Position numbers and translations under genes: made by a program | Notes under the pieces: model-generated | Told to the model about the DNA's origin: nothing | The model's database searches: none | Seen by the model: only the letters and a program-made list of their open reading frames with translations | In this document: piece by piece, positions 23,877 through 32,599 of the stretch | Position numbering within the stretch: position 1 is the stretch's first letter | Layout of the letters: each line of letters opens with the position of its first letter | Origin: Bog-473 sp963770645 | GTDB lineage: Bacteria > Actinomycetota > Acidimicrobiia > Acidimicrobiales > RAAP-2 | Assembly: GCA_963770645.1 (NCBI GenBank) | Contig: CAVYQL010000004.1 | Location: 124,001-188,000 of the forward strand | Direction: 5' to 3' | DNA: 64,000 nt

Positions 23877-25639
23877 TCAGCGAGACGCCCGCTGCGACGA
23901 CCGCCACCCCGCTGTACTTCGGGCCCAAGGACCGGCCGCTCTTTGGCTGGGTGCACCAGCCCGGCGACGGGCTCTCGCGGGGGACCGCCGTCCTCTGCCA
24001 GCCGCTGCTGCGCGAATACATCAGCGCGCACTACACATTCCGCATGCTGGCCGAGGCTCTGGCGGCGCGCGGCATCACGGCCATCCGCTTCGACTACGAC
24101 GGCGCCGGGGACTCGGCCGGCACCGATGACGACCCCGGGCGGATCGACGCGGCGGTCGCCTCTATCGGCCACGCCGTCGCTCTGGCGCGTCGCCTGGGCG
24201 ACAGGCCCCTCGCCCTGGTTGGGATGCGCATGGGCGCGCTGCTCGCCGCGTGCGCCGCGGAGACCTGTGGATCGGTCACGGGCGTCGTGCTGTGGGACCC
24301 GTGCGGTTCCGGACGCGAGTTCCTGCGAGAGCAGTCGGCTCTCTTCCGACTCCTCTACGGCAAGACCCGGCCCGAGAACGGCGGCACGGAGCTGGCCGGC
24401 TCCGTCCTCACGCCCGACACGGGAGAGGCGTTGGGCGCGCTCGTGGCGCCAGCCTCGCTCCCCTCCGTCGAGCATGCCCTCGTCCTCGACCGATCCGACC
24501 GCTCTGCCGCGGGGACGTTCGGTGTCGACGACGAGCGCGTCGACCGCATGTGCGCGGCGGGCCAGTCCGAGCTCATGGACGTCGAGCCGTTCCTCAGCCA
24601 GGTCCCCACGTTGGCCATCGAGAACATCACGAACTGGCTCGAGGACGTGCTTCCGCCCGAACGCGCCGCCCAGCACGAGCTCGAAACCCGGGACCAGATC
24701 TCGGCGCGCAGCCGCGAAGGCATCGTCGTCACTGAGCGAATCGTGGCGCTCGGGCCGCACAGGCTCTTCGGTATCGCGACGACCGCGGACGGCGAGCCCC
24801 CGGGCCCGTCGATCCTGTTCCTCAACAGCGGCAGGGACCCTCACTCCGGACCCAATCGCATGTGGGTCGAGCTCAGCCGCGCCTGGGCGGCCCTCGGTTT
24901 TGCGTGTTACCGCTTCGATCTCAGCGGTCTGGGCGACAGCCCGGTGCGCGCCGGACAAGAACGCAACCTCGTGCGCGCACCCGAGGCGTTCGATGACATG
25001 GTCGACATCGTGCACGACGTCGACCAAGCTCGGGCCGCCGGCCCCGCCGGCCCCGCCGGCGATGTCGTGCCGGTCGTGCTCGTCGGGCTCTGCGCCGGCG
25101 CCTACCAGGCGCTCGAGAGCGCCATCGACCTGCACCCGTTGTCGGTCCTCTCCGTCAACCCGCTCCTGCGCTTCCGGCCGCCCGAGATCAAGTCCGGCCC
25201 GCTCGACCCCCGGCGCAAGCTCGCCAAGCCGGTCGGCGACCTTCGCCTCGTCTACCGGTCGCTGCCCTCGTGGAAGATCGTGCGGCTGGCGCGCAGTGCC
25301 TATCTGGCCGTCGGTCGGCTGCGGTCCCGTCAGCGCTCTCCGCTCGACTGGCTCGAGGAGACGGCGGCGCACGGCACCGACATCCTCTGCGTCTGCGGCG
25401 AAGTGGAGGCGGCCGCCTTCTTCGAGGGTGCACCCACCGACCACACCACCCTCGACGAGGATCACTGCCGGATTCAGGTCATCGAGGGTCTCGACCACGG
25501 GCTGATGCTGGCCCGGCATCGCACCGAGGTGTCCGACCTGCTCACGCGGCACCTGAGGTCCCTGTGTCTCGACGGCGCCGGTCTCCCCGAAGCGTCGCCC
25601 GCCGCGGGCGAGCAGGCTCCTCTGCAACCGACGTCCTGA
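23873..25639 (+). CDS. tandem alpha/beta hydrolase
   Basis: A 588-residue protein made of two alpha/beta hydrolase domains (about 1-270 and 285-570). The first resembles exosortase-associated hydrolases: its nucleophile elbow is GMRMG (117-121), with Arg119 where Ser is expected, so it is probably inactive. The second has GLCAG (405-409), with Cys407 as the nucleophile, and a late GLDHGLM that could supply the His. A Cys nucleophile favours acyl or thioester chemistry such as unloading an aminoacyl-carrier protein. GTG 23873 overlaps the GH2 stop, making this the last gene of the eight-gene cluster. There is no signal peptide. Confidence 0.85.
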   Translation: MISETPAATTATPLYFGPKDRPLFGWVHQPGDGLSRGTAVLCQPLLREYISAHYTFRMLAEALAARGITAIRFDYDGAGDSAGTDDDPGRIDAAVASIGHAVALARRLGDRPLALVGMRMGALLAACAAETCGSVTGVVLWDPCGSGREFLREQSALFRLLYGKTRPENGGTELAGSVLTPDTGEALGALVAPASLPSVEHALVLDRSDRSAAGTFGVDDERVDRMCAAGQSELMDVEPFLSQVPTLAIENITNWLEDVLPPERAAQHELETRDQISARSREGIVVTERIVALGPHRLFGIATTADGEPPGPSILFLNSGRDPHSGPNRMWVELSRAWAALGFACYRFDLSGLGDSPVRAGQERNLVRAPEAFDDMVDIVHDVDQARAAGPAGPAGDVVPVVLVGLCAGAYQALESAIDLHPLSVLSVNPLLRFRPPEIKSGPLDPRRKLAKPVGDLRLVYRSLPSWKIVRLARSAYLAVGRLRSRQRSPLDWLEETAAHGTDILCVCGEVEAAAFFEGAPTDHTTLDEDHCRIQVIEGLDHGLMLARHRTEVSDLLTRHLRSLCLDGAGLPEASPAAGEQAPLQPTS

Positions 25640-25796
25640 CCGACAGCCCCCTGACCCCGACGTCGCCCGGTGTTCGCACGGCCATCGCACGACGTTCACC
25701 CGTCCGCCATTCCACGCCGCGCCGGCGCTTGAAGGTTCGGGTCGACACCGTCAGACTGTGCCAAGCGTCTCTCGGCGAAAGTGGCGGAGGTTCTTG

Positions 25797-27713
25797 ATGG
25801 TAGGCAGCCCCTTCGGACTGACCCGGATCGCGCGCCCCTCGAGTGGGGCAAGCCAACGCGAGCCGAGGACGGGCCGCCTCGGGGTAAGGGCGTCCATGTG
25901 GACCGTGGTGCTTTTCAGCGCGGTCGCACTGGTTCCCTTTCTCGAGACAGGGACTGCGGGCGCGGCTGAGCTCGTGCCGCAGATCTCAGAGCAGTCGGTC
26001 GTCGACGTCGCGTTCGACACGGCCGGGAACCTCTACGAGAGCGAATTCAACGGAAACGTCAACGTGTGGCCCACGACCAGCGGCACCATCTTCGGCAAGA
26101 CGGTAACGGCCGGACAGGCGAACACCCTGGTCACCTTGAACAACACGCCCGCCGTTGCCTTCGACTCCGCCGGTGACCTCTTCATTTCGAACGACGACGG
26201 GGCCAGTGGCGGCTCCATCTCCGTACTCCCGGCCGCCAACGGCAGCATTTTCGGCCAGAGCGTCACCGCCAACACGCTGACGACGCTCGTCGGCGGGCTC
26301 GACGATCCCGAGGGTCTCGCCTTCGACCCGGCCGGCAACCTCTACTACGCCACCCAAAACGGGATCTCGGTCTTACCGCAGGCAAACGGGACGATCTTCG
26401 GGCAGTCGGTGACCGCAGACGCTCCAAAGTCGCTCGTCACGGGCCTCACCGAAGGCGGGTTCCTCGCGCTGGACTCTGCCGGTGACCTCTTCTACACCGA
26501 CGCGGGCAACCAGGCGAGTGGGGCGGCGACCGTCAACGTGTTGCCGCAGTCGACCACGATGATCTTCGGGCAGTCGGTGACGATGGACACGCCGGCGACG
26601 CTGGTGGCGGATCTGACCGACGCCGAGGGCCTCTCGATCGACACCCTCGGCAACCTCTACGTCGTCGACGACGGCACCGTCGGGGTTCTGTCGAGCTCGT
26701 CGAGTCCCATCGACGGCACCACCGTCACGGCCAACACCCTCTCGACGCTGGCCGTGGGCTTGGCTTTCGATCTCGGCTCGACGTATTTCAACGGACACGT
26801 CTACATCGCGGACCAGGGCATGGACTCGATCGATCAGCTCACCACCCCCACGGCCACCATCAGCGGCGTCACCTTCGGCGGTTCGGCCACCAATCCCATC
26901 ATGATCGTGACGGGCACAGGGTTCGCCACGTCGCGGCCCACCTATCCGATCGGCTGCAACGGCACCGGGAGCGACTACAAGTACGGCGATCTCTTCCTCA
27001 GCGACACGACGAATGCGTGGGGCGCCGGCATCCCCGGGGACTGCATCGGCCTGACGGTGGGCAAGCAGAAGTCCACCAAGGTCGCCTTCGGCCTCGGGAC
27101 CTTCTACACCACGGGGTTCCAGCTCAACTCGGGCGACGCGTTCACCGTCGGCGTTGACGGCACGACCTTCCGTGGGATGGTCAGCTACGCCCCGCCCTCG
27201 GGCGCCACCGTGACGAATCTCTCCCCGCGGACCGGGCCGGGAGGCGGCGGTACGGCCGTCACCATTACGGGCACCGGGCTCAGCGCGACGAAATATGTCT
27301 TCTTCGGCTCGTCTCCGGCGACGCATGTCTCGGTCAAGTCGGCGACCGAGGTGACGGCAGTGGCGCCGAGCGGCAGCGCGACGGTGGCTGTCACCGCAGT
27401 CACCGGGAGCGGAGGAGTGAGTACGGCGGCGAGGAGGGACACGTTCACGTACCTCGCTCCCACGATCACGGGCATCAGCCCCACCCACGGCTCCATGGCC
27501 GGCGGGAAGACCGTCACGATCACGGGGACGAACTTCGGCGGGGCCACCGCGGTCACGTTCGGATCGACCCCCGCGTCCAGCTTCACGGTGAGCTCGGAAA
27601 CCGAGATCATGGCGGTGACACCGGCGCAGAGCGCCGGCACGGAGCCGGTGACGGTCACGACTCCCGCTGGGACCAGCAATTCCGTCAATTTCCGGTTCAA
27701 GACTCCGGCCTGA
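25797..27713 (+). CDS. secreted protein with NHL-like and TIG repeats
   Basis: A 638-residue secreted or surface protein. A short basic start and a hydrophobic stretch near residues 34-55 (WTVVLFSAVALVPFL, ending TAGAAE) form a signal peptide. There follow about five repeats of roughly 45-60 residues with the pattern NGTIFGQSVTA...LV..L....GLAFDSAGNLY, likely blades of an NHL-type propeller. Two TIG/IPT Ig-like domains close the protein (ATVTNLSPRTGPGGGG; PTITGISPTHGSMAGG). ATG 25797 is chosen because GGAGG lies six bases upstream. Its partner is unknown; the TIG domains resemble those on the GH26-like protein encoded next. Confidence 0.8.
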   Translation: MVGSPFGLTRIARPSSGASQREPRTGRLGVRASMWTVVLFSAVALVPFLETGTAGAAELVPQISEQSVVDVAFDTAGNLYESEFNGNVNVWPTTSGTIFGKTVTAGQANTLVTLNNTPAVAFDSAGDLFISNDDGASGGSISVLPAANGSIFGQSVTANTLTTLVGGLDDPEGLAFDPAGNLYYATQNGISVLPQANGTIFGQSVTADAPKSLVTGLTEGGFLALDSAGDLFYTDAGNQASGAATVNVLPQSTTMIFGQSVTMDTPATLVADLTDAEGLSIDTLGNLYVVDDGTVGVLSSSSSPIDGTTVTANTLSTLAVGLAFDLGSTYFNGHVYIADQGMDSIDQLTTPTATISGVTFGGSATNPIMIVTGTGFATSRPTYPIGCNGTGSDYKYGDLFLSDTTNAWGAGIPGDCIGLTVGKQKSTKVAFGLGTFYTTGFQLNSGDAFTVGVDGTTFRGMVSYAPPSGATVTNLSPRTGPGGGGTAVTITGTGLSATKYVFFGSSPATHVSVKSATEVTAVAPSGSATVAVTAVTGSGGVSTAARRDTFTYLAPTITGISPTHGSMAGGKTVTITGTNFGGATAVTFGSTPASSFTVSSETEIMAVTPAQSAGTEPVTVTTPAGTSNSVNFRFKTPA

Positions 27714-27841
27714 GTCCTTCCAGCTCAGCTCGCTGCGGACCGACGCCGCGGATGCCATAATCCCAGCTCACGCAGTATTTGGTGCCGGCCCTTCCGTGGG
27801 CCCCGCGATCGCGTGCGTGTTACTGAGTGATCACGCAACGG

Positions 27842-27883
27842 TAACCCGTGGGTTATAGCTTTCCTAGTGCTTTGCTGTACTAG
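27842..27883. promoter_or_regulatory. two dyad symmetries upstream of the GH26 gene
   Basis: TAACCC-GT-GGGTTA (27842-27855) is a near-perfect palindrome, followed by CTAGT-N10-ACTAG (27864-27883). Both lie about 100-145 bases before the next start codon and may be operator sites. Confidence 0.4.
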
Positions 27884-27985
27884 TTGTGAGAGCCTTGTTC
27901 GACGGTGGCACCCGAGGGTGAACTCGCCGTCGTTTCGAAACGGGCTCATCACGTCTTCCCGCCCTGACCCCCAAGCAGGAGACCA

Positions 27986-29656
27986 ATGCCACTCGCCGGA
28001 TCCCATGGAGCGCGTCCTTCGACGATGCGTACCATCAAGAAGCTCGCCGTCCTCCCACTCGCCCTCGCCTGCGTCGGCGCGCTCTGCCTCGCCCTGGCGA
28101 GCGCCACCCCGTCGGTACCGGCGGCGTCCGCAGACTCGCCCCAACCCGCGCTCGGCACCTACGACGCCGCCACGACCCCGCCCACCGCGCTCAACGCCTC
28201 GCTCGACGGCGCCGTGAAGTTCGCCATGGACTTCCAGTCGGGTGCCTCGTGGAGTTCGATCACGCAGTCGAGTTGGCCGTACCCGCAGTGGAAGGGCAAG
28301 GGCTTCTCCATGATCTGGGGCATCCCCATGCTCCCCGACACCTACAGCCCGAGCACAAATATGGACGACGCCAGCGGCAGCTGCTCCGGCCTGTCACAAG
28401 AAGGGGATGGCGCGTTCAACTCGGAATGGACCCAGGTCGCGCACGCGCTGATCAACAACGGCTTCGGCTCCTCGGTCGTCCGCCTCGGCTGGGAGTTCAA
28501 CGGCGGGTGGTTCCCGTGGGCCGCCGGCGGCTGCCCAGCCGCATTCATTGCTGCGTTCCAGCAAATCGTCACCGTCATGAGGGCGGTGTCGGGTGCGAAC
28601 TTCAGCTTCGAGTGGAACCCCACCGCCGGAGACCTCAGTGTGGGCAATCTGGCCACGTACTATCCGGGCAGTTCTTTCGTGAATTACGTCGGCCTCGACG
28701 TCTACGACACTGCGTGGGCCTCCTATCCGGGCGCGCAGGACGAGTTCGACACGATTCAGACCGAGTCCTACGGTCTCAACTGGCTGGCGACCTTCGCCGC
28801 GCAGGAGGGCAAGCAGATCGTCCTGCCCGAATGGGGCCTTGGCTGGGGCGTGTGCGACGCGGGCCTACCCGTCAACGCACCGAACAGCGGGACCTGTGGC
28901 GGCGACGACCCGACATTCGTCAGCAACATGGCGTCGTGGATCAAGTCGAACAACGTCTTCGAGGCCACCTTCTGGGACTACGGCTCTTCCTCCATGTCCG
29001 GGTGCCCCAACGCCTGCACGCCCATCGGACGGGCAGAGGGCGACGTGAACCCGATTCCCGCCGGCAACGTCCACTCGTTTCAGGACCTGGTGGCCGACTT
29101 TGGCTCGGGATCGTCTGGATCCGGCCCCCACCCGACCGCGACCACGTCGACCCCTCCCAGCGTGACGTGGCTCGATCCGAGGTTCGGCCTCCCAGGGGCC
29201 AATGTCACGATCTGGGGCAGAGGCTTCTCCGGCGCGACCGCGGTCGACTTCGGCTCAACCCCTGGCACGATCGTGTCGGTGTCCGCCAGGACGATCGTCG
29301 CCACGGCGCCGCCGGAGACGCCGACCTCAGTCGTCGACGTGAAGGTCATTGGTCCAGGCGGGACCTCGGTCGCACCAGATCAATTCAACTACGGCCCGGC
29401 GATCAAATGGGTCTCACCGACGTCGGCAGGCCACATGGGCGGCACGACGGTCACAATCCAGGGGGCAGGATTCACGGGTGCGACAGCGGTGTCCTTTGGC
29501 GGCACTCCCGCGACTGCGATCTCGGTCTCTTCGAACGGCAGAACCATGACAGTCACCGCGCCCCCAGGAACGGCCGGCCGGACTGTCGACGTCACCGTTA
29601 GCGCGGGTGGCATTACGACCAAAACCACGTCGCTCGACCACTTCACGTACAGCTAG
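27986..29656 (+). CDS. secreted GH26-like glycosidase with TIG domains
   Basis: A 556-residue secreted protein. The signal peptide lies at about 14-50 (MRTIKKLAVLPLALACVGAL core, ASA end). The catalytic part (about 60-360) resembles glycoside hydrolase family 26: Glu170 in RLGWEFNGGW is the acid/base candidate and Glu282 in VLPEWGLG the nucleophile candidate. A Ser/Gly/Thr linker leads to two TIG/IPT domains (VTWLDPRFGLPGANVT; IKWVSPTSAGHMGG). Beta-mannanase or a related endo-activity is plausible. ATG 27986 follows AGGAG by four bases; ATG 28025 would give a more typical signal peptide. Confidence 0.8.
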   Translation: MPLAGSHGARPSTMRTIKKLAVLPLALACVGALCLALASATPSVPAASADSPQPALGTYDAATTPPTALNASLDGAVKFAMDFQSGASWSSITQSSWPYPQWKGKGFSMIWGIPMLPDTYSPSTNMDDASGSCSGLSQEGDGAFNSEWTQVAHALINNGFGSSVVRLGWEFNGGWFPWAAGGCPAAFIAAFQQIVTVMRAVSGANFSFEWNPTAGDLSVGNLATYYPGSSFVNYVGLDVYDTAWASYPGAQDEFDTIQTESYGLNWLATFAAQEGKQIVLPEWGLGWGVCDAGLPVNAPNSGTCGGDDPTFVSNMASWIKSNNVFEATFWDYGSSSMSGCPNACTPIGRAEGDVNPIPAGNVHSFQDLVADFGSGSSGSGPHPTATTSTPPSVTWLDPRFGLPGANVTIWGRGFSGATAVDFGSTPGTIVSVSARTIVATAPPETPTSVVDVKVIGPGGTSVAPDQFNYGPAIKWVSPTSAGHMGGTTVTIQGAGFTGATAVSFGGTPATAISVSSNGRTMTVTAPPGTAGRTVDVTVSAGGITTKTTSLDHFTYS

Positions 29657-29670
29657 CGCAGTGCCCTTGA

Positions 29671-29692
29671 CGAACGTCACCAGCGACGTTCG
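29671..29692 (+). terminator. hairpin after the GH26 gene
   Basis: CGAACGTC and GACGTTCG pair perfectly around a 6-base loop, 14 bases after the stop. No T run follows. Confidence 0.5.
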
Positions 29693-30044
29693 GGCGCTCA
29701 GTGAAGTGGCTTCGGGCGGCACGACCGGCTACCTCAGCCCGCGTAGACCTTGAAGGCAGAATCTGAGCGGCCGGCAAACCATCCAACCTGGACGACGTCT
29801 GACTAACACGTAAGACACTGCAACCACGACGTGCCTCTGGTTCGTTTGCTGAGACTGACGGGTTGCGATACCACACTCGCGTCCGAACGCATGGTGCTCT
29901 GCCCAGCGTCGAGGACCTCCGACACTCCTATTGCGGAAAGGACCCGGCGGCGGCCTGTGAAGGGCGATGGCGGGCACAGTGCGTGAGAAGTGTCGAGAAC
30001 GGGTAGAGGTAGAGCGGGCGAGCCTCTGAGTCAGGCCAATCGCG

Positions 30045-30060
30045 GTGACACTTTTGTCAC
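30045..30060. promoter_or_regulatory. palindrome GTGACA-N4-TGTCAC
   Basis: A perfect 6-bp dyad with a 4-base centre lies 118 bases before the repeat-protein gene. The half-site resembles CRP/FNR-type sites, but the spacing differs from the standard CRP consensus. Confidence 0.35.
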
Positions 30061-30178
30061 AGGATCCGCTGGCAGATCGGTGAGCACTCAAGTCCGCATT
30101 GCAAGGACGTTGGCGGTCGCTCTTTTCACACAGACGAACTAGCTGAGGGGGAAGTCGACACTCCAGGAGGACAGGTCC

Positions 30179-32026
30179 GTGGGCTTTGACGAGATATACG
30201 AACAGATGCTCCAAGATGAGTTCGGCTCAGGTCATACACCCCCAGTGACAAACGGCCAGGCGTCCCAGCCTGTTCTGCCGGGCCTCGTGACAGCCCAGGG
30301 AAGCGAGCCGCTGGTCGAGAGACCCGGCGAGGGTGCACAGACTCATTCCGCCCCTTCTGGCGTGGGCACTGTTGCAACCGAGGGCGCTGCGGTCGGAGCG
30401 ACGGTGGGCGAACTTCCCACGCCCACCTGGCTCTCGCGGTATCGCAACGCGGCCTTGGTCGGCGCCGGCGGCCTCTCCTTTGCCGCGGTAGGCGCCTTTC
30501 TGGGCGGTCTCGGCGGCCCTTTCTCCATCGGTCCTGCCGCGCTGCACCCCTTTGAAGCGTGGGCTAACCCGCGCCCGTCGATCGCAGGCGCAGTCGACAA
30601 CGCGTCGCGCTCTGCCGATCGTGGCGAGGCCTCGGCCCACGACGTCGCGTCTTTCTCCTCCCTCGGCGGTGGCCTGGTGCAGGGCATCGAGCCGTCGATC
30701 TGGCTGACCACCTCGAGCACGGACAATCTCGGCCTCCTCGGCGCGCCGAAAGTCTCCTCTGTGCCCGCCGCTAATGCCGACAGCCTGGGAGTCTCGGCGG
30801 CAGAGGAAACGGGGGGATTGCACGCACCGCCGCCGCACCCCTCCGTCGCCGCAACGGGAGCGCCGTCCGACCTCGGTGCCGCGTTGTCCGCCGGCTCGAG
30901 CTCGGCGCTGCCTGCCCCTGCCGCGCAGGCCTCTGTGGGTACAACGCAGTTGTCCTCGATCGCCGCGGATCTGGGGCAGCCGGGGCTTGATGTGACCGCC
31001 GTCACGGGAGCCGCTTCGCCCGCCGTGCATACCACTGCCGCCGCTACTGCTACTGCCAACGTGGCGGCCACTGCCAGTTCCCTCGCCGTGTCGGCCACCG
31101 ACACCGCCGGCGTCGCGGCGACTTCGACTCCTACTGCGAAAGTCGCGGCCACCGACACCGTCAGCCTCGCGGCGCCTTCGACTCCCGCTGCGAGAGTCGC
31201 GGCCACCGACACCGTCAGCCTCGCGGTGCCTTCGACTCCTGCTGCGAAAGTCGCGGCCACCGACACCGTCAGCGTCGCGGCGCCTTCGACTCCTGCTGCG
31301 AAAGTCGCGGCCACCGACACCGTTAGCCTCGCGGCGCCTTCGACTCCTGCTGCGAAAGTCGCGGCCACCGACACCGTTAGTGTCGCGGCGCCTTCGACTC
31401 CTGCTGCGAAAGTCGCGGCCACCGACACCGTTAGCCTCGCGGCCGCTTCGACTCCTGCTGCGAAAGTCGCGGCGACCGACACCGTTAGCCTCGCGGCGGC
31501 TTCGACTCCTGCTGCGAAAGTCGCGGCGACCGACTCCGTAAGCCTCGCGGCGGCCACTACGACGCCCCCCGTTGTGTCGGCCAACGACACCGCAAGCGTC
31601 GTCGCGGCAACTTCGACTCCTGCAGCCGGCGTCGCGGCCACCGCAAGCGTCGCAGCCACTTCGACTCCTGCTGCGGGCGTGGCGGCCGCATCTCCAGTGG
31701 GGTCGGGCGTCGGCACTCCGTCGGCGCTCTCGATCTCCGCCGACGTTGGGTTGTCGCCGAGCTTGCCTAGTCTCTCGCAGACACCCACAGCAGGGTCTGT
31801 GAGTGCGTCGGCAACCGTCCCGTCGTCTGATGCCGGATCGAGCTTGGGTGTAAGTGCGACCCCGGCGACCCCTACGTCGCTCTCAGCGACAACGACGACC
31901 CTGCCTTCGGGCGACACAACGGCATCCCTGCCGTCACCGAGCACCTCAACCGTCTCGGTCGAAAGCGCCTCGGTCGCCGTGAACTCGTCGAGCTCAGGAT
32001 CCGGCCTGAGCCTCTCGCTGCCATGA
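30179..32026 (+). CDS. repeat-rich Ala/Thr/Ser protein with one membrane helix
   Basis: I do not recognise this 615-residue protein. It begins MGFDEIYEQMLQDEF, has one hydrophobic Gly/Ala segment at about 88-113, then a long low-complexity region. Residues about 322-465 are 18-residue tandem repeats of the pattern VAATDTVSLAAPSTPAAK, seven good copies plus degenerate ones. The tail is Ser/Thr-rich. The layout (short cytoplasmic head, one helix, long extracellular Thr/Ser/Pro stalk) suggests a surface stalk that may be glycosylated. GTG 30179 has GGAGG eight bases upstream. Confidence 0.65.
   Translation: MGFDEIYEQMLQDEFGSGHTPPVTNGQASQPVLPGLVTAQGSEPLVERPGEGAQTHSAPSGVGTVATEGAAVGATVGELPTPTWLSRYRNAALVGAGGLSFAAVGAFLGGLGGPFSIGPAALHPFEAWANPRPSIAGAVDNASRSADRGEASAHDVASFSSLGGGLVQGIEPSIWLTTSSTDNLGLLGAPKVSSVPAANADSLGVSAAEETGGLHAPPPHPSVAATGAPSDLGAALSAGSSSALPAPAAQASVGTTQLSSIAADLGQPGLDVTAVTGAASPAVHTTAAATATANVAATASSLAVSATDTAGVAATSTPTAKVAATDTVSLAAPSTPAARVAATDTVSLAVPSTPAAKVAATDTVSVAAPSTPAAKVAATDTVSLAAPSTPAAKVAATDTVSVAAPSTPAAKVAATDTVSLAAASTPAAKVAATDTVSLAAASTPAAKVAATDSVSLAAATTTPPVVSANDTASVVAATSTPAAGVAATASVAATSTPAAGVAAASPVGSGVGTPSALSISADVGLSPSLPSLSQTPTAGSVSASATVPSSDAGSSLGVSATPATPTSLSATTTTLPSGDTTASLPSPSTSTVSVESASVAVNSSSSGSGLSLSLP
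31142..31573 (+). repeat. 54-bp tandem repeats inside the gene
   Basis: Seven in-frame 54-base units run from 31142 to 31519, followed by a diverged eighth. Differences between copies are single bases, implying recent expansion. The period keeps the reading frame. Confidence 0.92.
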
Positions 32027-32305
32027 CCACGAAGTCCTGAACCACGCCAACGCTATTGCCGCACTTCATAGAAATGATGCGCAGACCCGGAGTAACCGCG
32101 AATTCCCGCCCTCATTGGAGCCGCTCTACTTAATCCAAAGAGTTTCGACGAGAGCGACATCGTCAAGCTCAACGATCGCCAATGCGCTGAGTGCATTCGT
32201 GCAAGCGTACGTCCCGCCAACATCTGGACCTCGGAAACGAAGGGCGTAGTGCCCGTGGAGCGCCGGGGCTCCTTGAGCGCGCAGCCATTAGGGGCTTCTG
32301 GGGAT
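32027..32305. other. non-coding region before the island end
   Basis: Less GC-rich than the flanks; I see no gene or clear signal in it. Confidence 0.5.
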
Positions 32306-32340
32306 GCTCCGGGGAGAGACTCGAACTCTCAACCTAGCGG
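32306..32340 (-). repeat. attachment-site copy (tRNA-Asn 3' half)
   Basis: On the minus strand this reads CCGCTAGGTTGAGAG and continues through the T arm to the discriminator of the tRNA-Asn gene, with one C missing near the acceptor stem. The 5' half of a tRNA is absent, so it is a fragment and not a working gene. Confidence 0.8.
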
Positions 32341-32599
32341 AGGGGGAAGACGAAGCCTCGTGAACTGCGTTAACCCCATTGCACCAGCTCACGCAGTCGG
32401 TGGGCTAGCCGGAAGTGACCTCGATTGACCGCAGTTGACCGGTGCTTCGCGCCCATGGCGCGCCCAAAGCAGAGCGACCCGAGGAGTCAGCTCCAGCCAC
32501 CAGCGGCGATCACTCGCTGGACCTCAGTCTCGTCAATCCCCCAGGACCTCAGCCAGCGCGCTGCCTCTCCCGTGCTCATGGTGCAGCGGCGAAGCCGGA

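Larger units (their letters stand above)
29657..30178. other. 520-bp non-coding region
   Basis: It holds a hairpin just after the GH26 gene and a palindrome GTGACA-CTTT-TGTCAC at 30045-30060, both listed. I see no convincing gene on either strand. Confidence 0.6.

Noticed and set aside
31142..31573. Regular repeats that might be a CRISPR array
   Set aside because: The 54-bp units are contiguous, in frame and without unique spacers, and they code for a peptide repeat.
32306..32400. A complete second tRNA on the minus strand
   Set aside because: Only the 3' half matches tRNA-Asn; the sequence where the 5' half should be does not fold into an acceptor or D stem.
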